Shown here: positions 17,630 to 24,872 of the stretch, in pieces
Numbering within the stretch: position 1 is the first letter of the stretch
How the letters are laid out: each line of letters begins with the position of its first letter
NCBI GenBank assembly: GCA_934726455.1
Contig: CAKVDS010000010.1
Location: forward strand, 1 to 56,349
Direction of reading: 5' to 3'
DNA length: 56,349 nucleotides
DNA from: an uncultured Bacteroidales bacterium
Lineage (GTDB): Bacteria > Bacteroidota > Bacteroidia > Bacteroidales > UBA932
Program-made: the position numbers and the translations under genes
Notes under the pieces: generated by a model
Databases searched by the model: none
The model's input: the letters and a program-made list of their open reading frames with translations, nothing else
Told to the model about the DNA's origin: nothing

Positions 17630-20452
17630 TTATTTGTTGAAGTCGAACCATGCTTTTATCCTCAGACCCTCGTCTCCGGATTTGATGCGGATGTTGCCCG
17701 GCTGGCTCTTGGGGCCCTGCTGAGGGATGCTCTTGAAACTCTTGATGGCCTGGATGTCGAGAAGCAGGGCTATGTCCCCGTCCGGAAGTTCCGGGAAGAG
17801 CTTCGTGCGGTTCCCCTCCGGTTCGTCAGGATTGTAGACCTTGAGATAGAGGCCGTCGGTCTCACTCAGAATGGTGAGCGGATCTGTGTCGGAGAGGAAC
17901 TTGGCCCAATAGATGTTGCCGTGGTATCCCTTGAATTCCGGGTACTCCAGCGGCCCGTCCGTCGGCCGGCCTGTGATTGTGGTGTTGTATGCTTTCTGCC
18001 AGAGGTCTATGTTGTGGCCGCGGGTGCGGTTTTTCCAGACCCTGTACGGGCCGCGTCCGAGCCATTGCATGCCTTTGACATTCTTTTCAGGATATGTGAA
18101 CGAGAAGCCGAGATCCTTGATTTCAGTGTCCATGAAACCGTCATCGAATCCTCCCCGCACGCCTCCGTTGTCGCGGTTGAGAAGGACAGCCTCCATCCCG
18201 AGACGTCCGTCCGGCCTCATCCTCCATACGATGGAGTCCACGGCCCCGAGATACTTGGCGACAAAAACGGCATCGTCTCCCTCCATCATCGAATATCCCT
18301 TTATGAACTTCATCTTGATGCCGGTGGCTGTCATGCCTCCGAATTCTGAATCGCGTCCCTTGACCCTGATGCCTTTCAATTCTCCCGTGGCCGTGTCGAA
18401 ACTTGCGCTGGTCCCATCGCCGCTGAGTGTGCAGATGCCATTTTTATCGGTCATCTGCGCCTTGCCGGCGGCTTTTGCCTTGCCGGAGTGCCGTGCATGG
18501 TAGTCGGCAGCGTAGTGGACAGGCCATGTCCATGTGCAGATGCTTTCTCCGTTTTCTCCGAAGGCCTCAAGTTCGAGGATGTCGTTGTCGAAGAAGCCTT
18601 GCGGGATTTCCATCCTCATGATTCCCGTGGTATTCGGGGAAAGCGATGGCATCGGAATCTCGCCCTCAGCCGTGATTTTCTCTTCTGCTGTGCCTTCTTC
18701 CGGGGATGATACGCTCTTGAGCCGCCAATGCATCCTGCACTTGTCGAGATTTGTGAAAAGGTATTTGTTGGTAATGAAGAATTCTCCGTTGAATGAAGGT
18801 GTTATGTACATCTTGGCGAACTGGATAGGTGCCCAGATGTCACGGATGGCGTAGAAACTGCCTTCTTTTTCCCGGTACGGGCCCACAACCCCGTCATCGG
18901 CCATGTCGAAATTGCAGTCAAGCATGCCGCCCTTGTCCGTGCGCTTGACGGACTCATCGATGAATGCCCAGATGAAGCCCCCTGCAAACAACGGGTGCGA
19001 TGTCCAGCTGGCCCAGAAGTCCTCAAGGCCGGCGCCGCCTCCCTGGTCGGAATTGGCGTGCATGAACTCCGTAGGCATGAAGACTTTGTAGCCGTTGGTG
19101 AATCTTCCGACACCGGTAAGGAAAGTAGGGTAGTGGTGGGTGTCAAGTTCGTCGAAGTCGGCCCACGGGTGGATGACATGGCGCTTCTGCGGGTCGTACT
19201 TGGCGAACAGCTTGTCAAGATTGGTGTTCCAGCCTCCTTCATTGCCGTTGTCCCAGATTATTATGCTCGGGTGATTGACGTCGCGCCGTACCATCTCTTC
19301 CACGAGCTTTGCCCCCACGCTGTCATCGTAGCGTCCGTGCCAGCCGGCGAGCTCGTCAAGATAGAAGATGCCGAGAGAGTCGCAGATGTCCAGAAAGTGT
19401 GTGTCCGGCGGATAGTGGGAGCGTACTGCGTTCATGTTCATCTCTTTGATGAGTCTGGCGTCAGTGAGGCTGATCTCCCTGTCCGTGCAGCGCCCGCCTT
19501 CCGGATGGAAAGTGTGGCGGTTGATGCCCTTGAGCACCACCTTTGTCCCGTTGACGTAGAGTCCGTCCTTCGGCCTGAGCTCCACTGTCCTGAATCCGAC
19601 TCTCTGCTCTACTTTGTGCAGCGTTTTCCCCTGCGGGGAGACGAGCGCCATCTTGAGGATGTAGAGGTTCGGGTGTTCGCAGTCCCAGCTCTGGACCCGG
19701 CCCCATGTGAGGGTGTCGGTCTGGTCAGCGGACTTTAGCATTCTGGTGTGGGAATTGACGGTGCGTTCCGGTGCCGCAAGCGGGGAGAGTGAGTACTCTA
19801 TGCTTGAGCCTTCCGGGGCGTTGCGCACGTCAAGGCTGACTGTCATCACTCCGTTTGCCTTGGCGTCGATAGCGTAGTGCTCAATATGTTCTGGCTCGGT
19901 GCAGGTGAGGTATACAGGGCGGTAGATGCCTCCGAAGTTCCACCAGTCGGCGTGGCGCTCGGCGTTGTTGACCGAGGCGTTGTCGGATTCTTTTTTGACG
20001 GTCACTTCCAGTTTGTTGTATGCCCCGTATTTGAGCAGGCTGCTGATGTTGTACTCGAAACGGTAGAATCCTCCCTGATGGATGTCTCCGGCACTCTTGC
20101 CGTTGATGCGGACATCCGTGTCGGTCATGACTCCCTCGAAGACGATCTTCACGTCCTTGCCTTTCCAGGATGACGGGACCTTGAAGCGGTGGCGGTATTC
20201 TCCGTACTCGTTGAGGGGCTTTACGGGGCCGAGCCCGCGTCCGTAGTTGTACTCTCCGTACCCTTGCAGCTCCCATTGTGAAGGAACTTCTATCTTTCCC
20301 CATTTTCCGCTTTTCAAGCCGGCGGAGCAGCGGAATTCCCAGGTTCTGGTGTCATTGAGTCCTGTACCGGACAGGTAGATGGTCTGTGTCTGCTGTGCAT
20401 GAAGCCCCGTGGCGAGGGCGAGAGAAAGCACGGCGGTGGTCAAAAATCTCAT
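17630..20452 (-). CDS. GH2 beta-galactosidase-like glycoside hydrolase
   Basis: About 940 residues starting at the ATG complementary to 20450-20452 (MRFLTTAVLSLALATGLHAQ, a clear signal peptide). An upstream in-frame ATG would add ten residues ahead of it and is disfavoured. Layout: sugar-binding domain with WELQGYGEYNYGRG, immunoglobulin-like domain, a TIM barrel with acid/base Glu405 (WDNGNEGGWN) and nucleophile Glu462 (PTEFMHAN), DUF4981-like region, and a C-terminal beta-galactosidase small-chain domain (GRGPYRVWKNRTRG). This is LacZ-type architecture. In an RG-I locus it probably removes beta-linked galactose from side chains, though beta-glucuronidase or other GH2 activities are possible. 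It is the first gene of the operon with the PL11 and GH106 enzymes, and is divergent from GH28 at 20573. Confidence 0.88.
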   Translation of the reverse strand: MRFLTTAVLSLALATGLHAQQTQTIYLSGTGLNDTRTWEFRCSAGLKSGKWGKIEVPSQWELQGYGEYNYGRGLGPVKPLNEYGEYRHRFKVPSSWKGKDVKIVFEGVMTDTDVRINGKSAGDIHQGGFYRFEYNISSLLKYGAYNKLEVTVKKESDNASVNNAERHADWWNFGGIYRPVYLTCTEPEHIEHYAIDAKANGVMTVSLDVRNAPEGSSIEYSLSPLAAPERTVNSHTRMLKSADQTDTLTWGRVQSWDCEHPNLYILKMALVSPQGKTLHKVEQRVGFRTVELRPKDGLYVNGTKVVLKGINRHTFHPEGGRCTDREISLTDARLIKEMNMNAVRSHYPPDTHFLDICDSLGIFYLDELAGWHGRYDDSVGAKLVEEMVRRDVNHPSIIIWDNGNEGGWNTNLDKLFAKYDPQKRHVIHPWADFDELDTHHYPTFLTGVGRFTNGYKVFMPTEFMHANSDQGGGAGLEDFWASWTSHPLFAGGFIWAFIDESVKRTDKGGMLDCNFDMADDGVVGPYREKEGSFYAIRDIWAPIQFAKMYITPSFNGEFFITNKYLFTNLDKCRMHWRLKSVSSPEEGTAEEKITAEGEIPMPSLSPNTTGIMRMEIPQGFFDNDILELEAFGENGESICTWTWPVHYAADYHARHSGKAKAAGKAQMTDKNGICTLSGDGTSASFDTATGELKGIRVKGRDSEFGGMTATGIKMKFIKGYSMMEGDDAVFVAKYLGAVDSIVWRMRPDGRLGMEAVLLNRDNGGVRGGFDDGFMDTEIKDLGFSFTYPEKNVKGMQWLGRGPYRVWKNRTRGHNIDLWQKAYNTTITGRPTDGPLEYPEFKGYHGNIYWAKFLSDTDPLTILSETDGLYLKVYNPDEPEGNRTKLFPELPDGDIALLLDIQAIKSFKSIPQQGPKSQPGNIRIKSGDEGLRIKAWFDFNK

Positions 20453-20479
20453 GTTGTGGTTTTTTAAGTGCAGTTTGCT

Positions 20480-20487
20480 CAAAGTTA
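20480..20487 (-). promoter_or_regulatory. -7 element for GH2/PL11/GH106 operon
   Basis: The minus strand reads TAACTTTG, matching TAnnTTTG, about 28 nt upstream of the GH2 start at 20452. It is one half of a divergent promoter region of about 120 bp shared with the GH28-GH28-PL22 genes. No regulator site could be recognised between the two. Confidence 0.5.
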
Positions 20488-20520
20488 CAATTATTCTCGC
20501 TCATTTTGAAAATAAATGGC

Positions 20521-20528
20521 TATTTTTG
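20521..20528 (+). promoter_or_regulatory. -7 element for GH28-GH28-PL22 operon
   Basis: TATTTTTG matches the Bacteroidota -7 consensus and lies 44 bp upstream of the GH28 ATG at 20573. The presence of a promoter here argues that the longer reading frame starting at 20516 is not the real start. Confidence 0.5.
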
Positions 20529-20572
20529 TAAATAACACCGAGAAAACAATACCAATTAAAATTACCATACAG

Positions 20573-21910
20573 ATGAGAAGAATAATTTTGACTATGCTCG
20601 CGCTGTGCGCCATGCTGCCTGCCGATGCCAGAAAGAAAGCCAAAGCGGAGCCTCTGCTCTTTCCGGACGGGACACCTGTCCCTGAGTGGTTCAAAGATGC
20701 CTCTGTGCCTGCTCCCGAGTCCCTCGGGAAACTGTACAACATCGCCGACTATGGTGCTATAAGCGACCCGAACAATGTGCAGACGGAGCTTATACAGAGT
20801 GTGATAGACAAAGCGGCTGAGGACGGGGGCGGAGTCGTCGTGATCCCTGAGGGCATCTACAAGAGCGGCGCCCTATTCTTCAAGCAGGGGACCCATCTGC
20901 ACCTTCTCCGCGGGGCGGTGCTCCTCGGGAGCGAGCATATCTACGACTTCCCGGTCGTGATGACACGCATAGAAGGAGAAGTCTGCAAGTATTTCCCGGC
21001 CCTGATCAACGCGGACGGCCTTGACGGTTTCACCCTCACCGGCAGCGGTACCATCGACGGCAACGGCAGTCCTTATTGGAAGGCGTTCCGCATCCGCCGC
21101 CAATGGAATCCCAAATGCACCAACAAGGACGAGCAACGGCCGCGTCTTGTGCACATCTCAAACTGCCGCAACGTCACCATCGCTGACGTCACACTTGAGA
21201 ACTCACCTTTCTGGACCTGCCACATCTATAAGACCGACCATATCAAACTCTTGAATCTCAGGATATTCTCCCCACGCGAACCGATAAAGTCCGCCAGCGC
21301 CGACGGGATCGATCTGGATGTCTGCTCCAATGTGCATGTCAAGGGCTGCCGCATCACGGTCAACGATGACGCCATCTGCTTCAAGGGCGGCAAGGGACCG
21401 TGGGCTGATAAGGACGAGAACAACGGGCCGAACAGCAACATCCTCGTGGAGGAGTGCTTCTTCGACCGCACCACCGGGAGCTGCGTGACCTGCGGGAGCG
21501 AGTGCATACAGACGCACAATATCCTCATACGCAACTGCAAGGTGGACCGCGGGCAGTCCCTGCTCCAGCTCAAGATGCGGCCGGACACCCCACAGCACTA
21601 CGAATATATCACTATCGACGGAATAGAGGGCAGCTGCCGCTGCGTGCTGAGCGTGGCACCATGGACGCAGTTCTTCGACCTCAAAGACCGCAAGGACATC
21701 CCGCGCTCATACGGGGAACACATCATATTCAGGAATCTCAACCTCGAGTGCAAGAGTTTTGCCAACGTCAGTCCGAAGCCGGAAGAGTTCACCCTCGACG
21801 ATTTCACTTTCGATAATGTCCGCGTCACCACCCCTGCGCCGGAGTGGGAAAGCTCTGCCATCAACAATCTCAAACTCATAAACACCTATATAAATGATGT
21901 CAAGCAGTAG
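20573..21910 (+). CDS. GH28-like polygalacturonase family protein (divergent subgroup)
   Basis: 445 residues from the ATG at 20573 (MRRIILTMLALCAMLPADA signal peptide). The right-handed beta-helix GH28 pattern is present: YGAISD, DGGGVVVIPEG, GSGTIDGNG, SPFWTCH, the catalytic aspartates in ADGIDLD and VNDDAI, and GSE. The usual catalytic-site GHG is replaced (TTGSCVTCGSE) and the Arg-Ile-Lys motif is replaced by QLKMRPDTPQ. It is a close relative of the protein at 45682, which shows the same changes. It probably acts on galacturonan or on RG-I oligosaccharides, but specificity is uncertain because of those changes. Its end overlaps the next GH28 start by 17 bp, indicating co-translation. Confidence 0.85.
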   Translation: MRRIILTMLALCAMLPADARKKAKAEPLLFPDGTPVPEWFKDASVPAPESLGKLYNIADYGAISDPNNVQTELIQSVIDKAAEDGGGVVVIPEGIYKSGALFFKQGTHLHLLRGAVLLGSEHIYDFPVVMTRIEGEVCKYFPALINADGLDGFTLTGSGTIDGNGSPYWKAFRIRRQWNPKCTNKDEQRPRLVHISNCRNVTIADVTLENSPFWTCHIYKTDHIKLLNLRIFSPREPIKSASADGIDLDVCSNVHVKGCRITVNDDAICFKGGKGPWADKDENNGPNSNILVEECFFDRTTGSCVTCGSECIQTHNILIRNCKVDRGQSLLQLKMRPDTPQHYEYITIDGIEGSCRCVLSVAPWTQFFDLKDRKDIPRSYGEHIIFRNLNLECKSFANVSPKPEEFTLDDFTFDNVRVTTPAPEWESSAINNLKLINTYINDVKQ

Positions 21911-23312
21911 ATTCATCGCCGCCGCCATGGTGTGCGGTGCGCTTGCAGCCGGCCGGGCCGTTGCTGCCACAGACCCTTGGACAGAGGCCGACAAGATAGT
22001 GGAGGGGATGACCAGAGTGCATTTCCCGGACAGGACTGTCTCCATCACGGAATACGGTGCTGTGCCTGACGACCCACAGAATCTTGCCCACGATGCTATC
22101 AACCTCGCGATAGTGGAGATGAGCCGCGCGGGCGGCGGGACAGTGGTGGTGCCGGACGGAGTTTTCTATACAGGGCCGATCACACTCAAAAGCAATGTCC
22201 GCCTGCATCTCTCGGACAAGGCCGTATTGAAGTTTTCGACTGATGTTTCATTGTATTTCCCGGCAGTGCTCACGCGCTGGGAGGGGTTGGACTGCTACAA
22301 CGCGAGGCCTCTGATCTACGCCTACGGCGAGACCAACATCGCCCTTACAGGCAAGGGGACAATAGACGGGCAGGCTTCCCGTGAGAACTGGTGGGGCCGC
22401 CAGAAAAGCATCGAGCGCAACGATTTCACCGGACCGGACGGCAAGACCTGGCGTGCCTCAAGGCTGAAACTGCTCGAACAGGGCGAGAATCGTGTCCCTG
22501 TGGGGGAGAGGATCTACGGCGAGGTGGACTGTCTGCGTCCGCAGACCATCAACTTCTACCGCTGCACCACTGTGCTCATCGAGGACGTGACACTGCTCCG
22601 CTCCCCGTTCTGGGTGATTCATCCGCTGTTCTGCGAGGACCTCACAGTGCGTGGGGTACATGTGGTCAACAACGGCCCCAATGGGGACGGCTGCGATCCG
22701 GAGTCCTGCCGCAACGTGCTGATAGAGAACTGTCTTTTCGATACCGGAGACGACTGCATCGCCATCAAGAGCGGACGCAACGAGGACGGCAGGAGGTGGA
22801 ACGTGCCGAGCGAGAACATCGTGGTGCGGGGATGTACCATGAATGACGGCCACGGCGGGGTAGTGATCGGCTCCGAAATCTCGGGCGGTTTCCGAAATCT
22901 CTTTGTGGAGAACTGCCGCATGGATTCTCCGAATCTTGAGAGGGTGATACGCATCAAGACCTCATCTGCGCGCGGCGGACTTATCGAAAACATATATGTC
23001 CGCAATGTGACGGTAGGGCAGTGCCGTGAAGCCGTGCTGCGTATCAACCTTGATTATGAGCCGCGCGAGAAGGCCCAGCGGGGTTTCTTTCCTGAAGTGA
23101 GGAATGTCGTGCTTGAGAATGTCACCTGTTCCAAGTCGGAATACGGTCTTTGGCTGTATGGCCTCGATGACAGGACGAATATCAGCGGGGTTGTCCTGAA
23201 AAATTGCCGCTTTGACGGTGTAAGTACTGGAGGAAATTTCTCTCACGGCAAGGTGGGCGAGGTTGTCTTCGATAACTGTACCATCAACGGGAAGCCTCTT
23301 GGGCGGCTTTAG
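21894..23312 (+). CDS. GH28 polygalacturonase / exo-galacturonidase
   Basis: 472 residues with a signal peptide ending near AVAA. All classical GH28 motifs are intact: NGDGCDPESC, TGDDCIAIKSGRN, GHGGVVIGSE and RIKTS. The enzyme hydrolyses alpha-1,4 linked galacturonate; the EWWG-type loops (SRENWWGRQ) and the NEDGRRW insertion are typical of Bacteroidota exo-acting GH28 enzymes on pectic oligosaccharides. It is encoded in the same operon as the upstream GH28-like gene (17-bp overlap) and the PL22-like lyase, which starts 65 bp downstream. Two ATGs at 21894 and 21897 are equally possible starts. Confidence 0.92.
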   Translation: MMSSSRFIAAAMVCGALAAGRAVAATDPWTEADKIVEGMTRVHFPDRTVSITEYGAVPDDPQNLAHDAINLAIVEMSRAGGGTVVVPDGVFYTGPITLKSNVRLHLSDKAVLKFSTDVSLYFPAVLTRWEGLDCYNARPLIYAYGETNIALTGKGTIDGQASRENWWGRQKSIERNDFTGPDGKTWRASRLKLLEQGENRVPVGERIYGEVDCLRPQTINFYRCTTVLIEDVTLLRSPFWVIHPLFCEDLTVRGVHVVNNGPNGDGCDPESCRNVLIENCLFDTGDDCIAIKSGRNEDGRRWNVPSENIVVRGCTMNDGHGGVVIGSEISGGFRNLFVENCRMDSPNLERVIRIKTSSARGGLIENIYVRNVTVGQCREAVLRINLDYEPREKAQRGFFPEVRNVVLENVTCSKSEYGLWLYGLDDRTNISGVVLKNCRFDGVSTGGNFSHGKVGEVVFDNCTINGKPLGRL

Positions 23313-23377
23313 GTATGATTTTTGATGATTATTCATTTCACGAATACATTTAACACATTAACCAATTTTTCTTTTAA

Positions 23378-24718
23378 ATGAAAAAAGCATTGCTTGTTGC
23401 AGCCGTCATGCTGGCTGCGGTCTCATCTGCGAATGCTCAGTTCGGCAAGTTCCAGCCTTCGGAGAAGAAGGTGGTCAAGGACGCGCAGACCGGAGTTTCG
23501 CTTGTTGTCCTCACAGACACGCAGAAAAATGACAAGTTCATCTATCAGACCGACCCTATGTGGACGCCTGATGGAAAATACCTCCTTTTCCGCTCTTCCA
23601 CACGGGCAGGCGAGGCTCCGCAGAAGCATACCATGCCTGACGGCAAGGTGAGGGAGTTTACCCCGACACAGTATTTCTTCGTCGAGATCGCTACCGGCAA
23701 GATCATCCAGGTGACCGAGGGAAGCGTCGGCTCAGTATTCCTTGCCAACAGGTCAAACAAACTGTTCGTCAACAAGCGTGTCGGGGAAGACTGGACTCTT
23801 TATGTCATGGATCTTGACAAACTTTTCGCTGATGCCAAGAAGAACAACGCCGGCTCTTTCGACAGTTATCTGACCAAACTTGGGGTGTTCCCTACAAGTC
23901 CTGAGATGGGCCGTCCGGGCGGATGGTGCGTCAACAGCGAGGATGACTATGCCTACATAACCGTGACCCGCGAAGGTACTCCTGAGGAGATCGCCGCCAT
24001 GAAGGCCAAGGCTTTCGTGCCTCGTGACGACCAGCCTGTCAAGGTTTCCCAGACACTCAGCGGCCTGCGCAAGATGAATCTCAAGACCGGTGAGGTGACC
24101 AAGATCTGCGATGTTGACTTCAAAGTGGGTCATATCCAGGCGAGCCGTTTCCGTCCGAATGAAATCGTGTTCTGCTGCGAGACCGGCGGTGATGCGGATC
24201 AGAGGATGTGGTACGCTGATGCCGACGCCTGCACTTACAAGCCTCTCTACAAGGAGACACCTCTTGATTGGGTGACCCACGAGACCTTCGGTACTGAGGA
24301 CTATGTATATTTCAATGTGCTCGGATGGCAGGACCGTCTCCGCAAGCAGGCCAGCGGTATTTTCCGTATCAACCTGCGTACCGATGATGTAGAGTGTCTC
24401 GGCAACGTTGAGATGGAGAAGGATCGCGAGAGCGCTCTGCGTGGCCGCGGTTTCTGGCACTGCAACTCGACCCGTGACAACCAGTGGGCTGCCGGTGATA
24501 CTTTCGGCGGAGACGTATGGGTGATCAACGTGGCTAACGGCTATCGCCACATGATCGCTTCCGACCTCAAGATGGCTCCTGACCATGCCCAGCCTTTTTT
24601 CAGCCCTGACGGCAAGACTCTCTGCTTCCAGAGCGGTCACTATTCTGACGGCAAGAGGCTCTGTCTTGTGACAGTGGATCTTACAAAGCTTCCGTTCTAT
24701 AAGCAGTACAACAAGTAA
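23378..24718 (+). CDS. PL22-like oligogalacturonate lyase
   Basis: 446 residues with an N-terminal signal peptide (MKKALLVAAVMLAAVSSANA). The body is a seven-bladed beta-propeller with TolB-like blades (MWTPDGKYLLF, FFSPDGKTLCF). Features expected of PL22 are seen: VGHIQASRF with His252, CCETGGDADQRMW, THETFG with His301, FWHCNSTRDNQWAAGD, and PDHAQPFFSPDG. These supply the histidines that bind manganese and a possible catalytic His. PL22 enzymes split di- and oligogalacturonate to 4-deoxy-5-keto uronate products. A periplasmic form fits the neighbouring GH28 enzymes. A non-catalytic TolB-like propeller is the alternative. It is the last gene before a strong terminator. Confidence 0.82.
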   Translation: MKKALLVAAVMLAAVSSANAQFGKFQPSEKKVVKDAQTGVSLVVLTDTQKNDKFIYQTDPMWTPDGKYLLFRSSTRAGEAPQKHTMPDGKVREFTPTQYFFVEIATGKIIQVTEGSVGSVFLANRSNKLFVNKRVGEDWTLYVMDLDKLFADAKKNNAGSFDSYLTKLGVFPTSPEMGRPGGWCVNSEDDYAYITVTREGTPEEIAAMKAKAFVPRDDQPVKVSQTLSGLRKMNLKTGEVTKICDVDFKVGHIQASRFRPNEIVFCCETGGDADQRMWYADADACTYKPLYKETPLDWVTHETFGTEDYVYFNVLGWQDRLRKQASGIFRINLRTDDVECLGNVEMEKDRESALRGRGFWHCNSTRDNQWAAGDTFGGDVWVINVANGYRHMIASDLKMAPDHAQPFFSPDGKTLCFQSGHYSDGKRLCLVTVDLTKLPFYKQYNK

Positions 24719-24740
24719 TTGCATATTGCTGTAAAATAAG

Positions 24741-24765
24741 AAGCCGCCCCGGTGAAGGGCGGCTT
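24741..24765 (+). terminator. rho-independent terminator after the PL22-like gene
   Basis: A perfect 9-bp stem AAGCCGCCC / GGGCGGCTT with loop CGGTGAA lies 22 bp after the stop codon. It ends the GH28-GH28-PL22 transcript. It is separate from the larger palindrome that follows at 24810. Confidence 0.8.
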
Positions 24766-24809
24766 CTCTGTTATAGGTTGATGTCTATTAGAGTAAAGAG
24801 TTCAAAAGC

Positions 24810-24869
24810 AAGTGGTATCAGAGTCTCCGGTGAGGCTTTTGTGTTGAGCCGGAGACTCTGATACCACTT
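24810..24869. repeat. long palindromic element, copy 1 (shared 18-nt loop)
   Basis: Two perfect 21-bp arms (24810-24830 and 24849-24869) enclose an 18-nt loop. The core GAGGCTTTTGTGTTGAGC (24832-24849) is identical to the core of the palindrome at 54927-54996, whereas the arms are unrelated. It sits between convergent genes, 3 bp from the stop codon of the minus-strand GH2 gene. It could be a bidirectional terminator, a structured RNA or a mobile hairpin element. Confidence 0.8.
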
Positions 24870-24872
24870 CCT

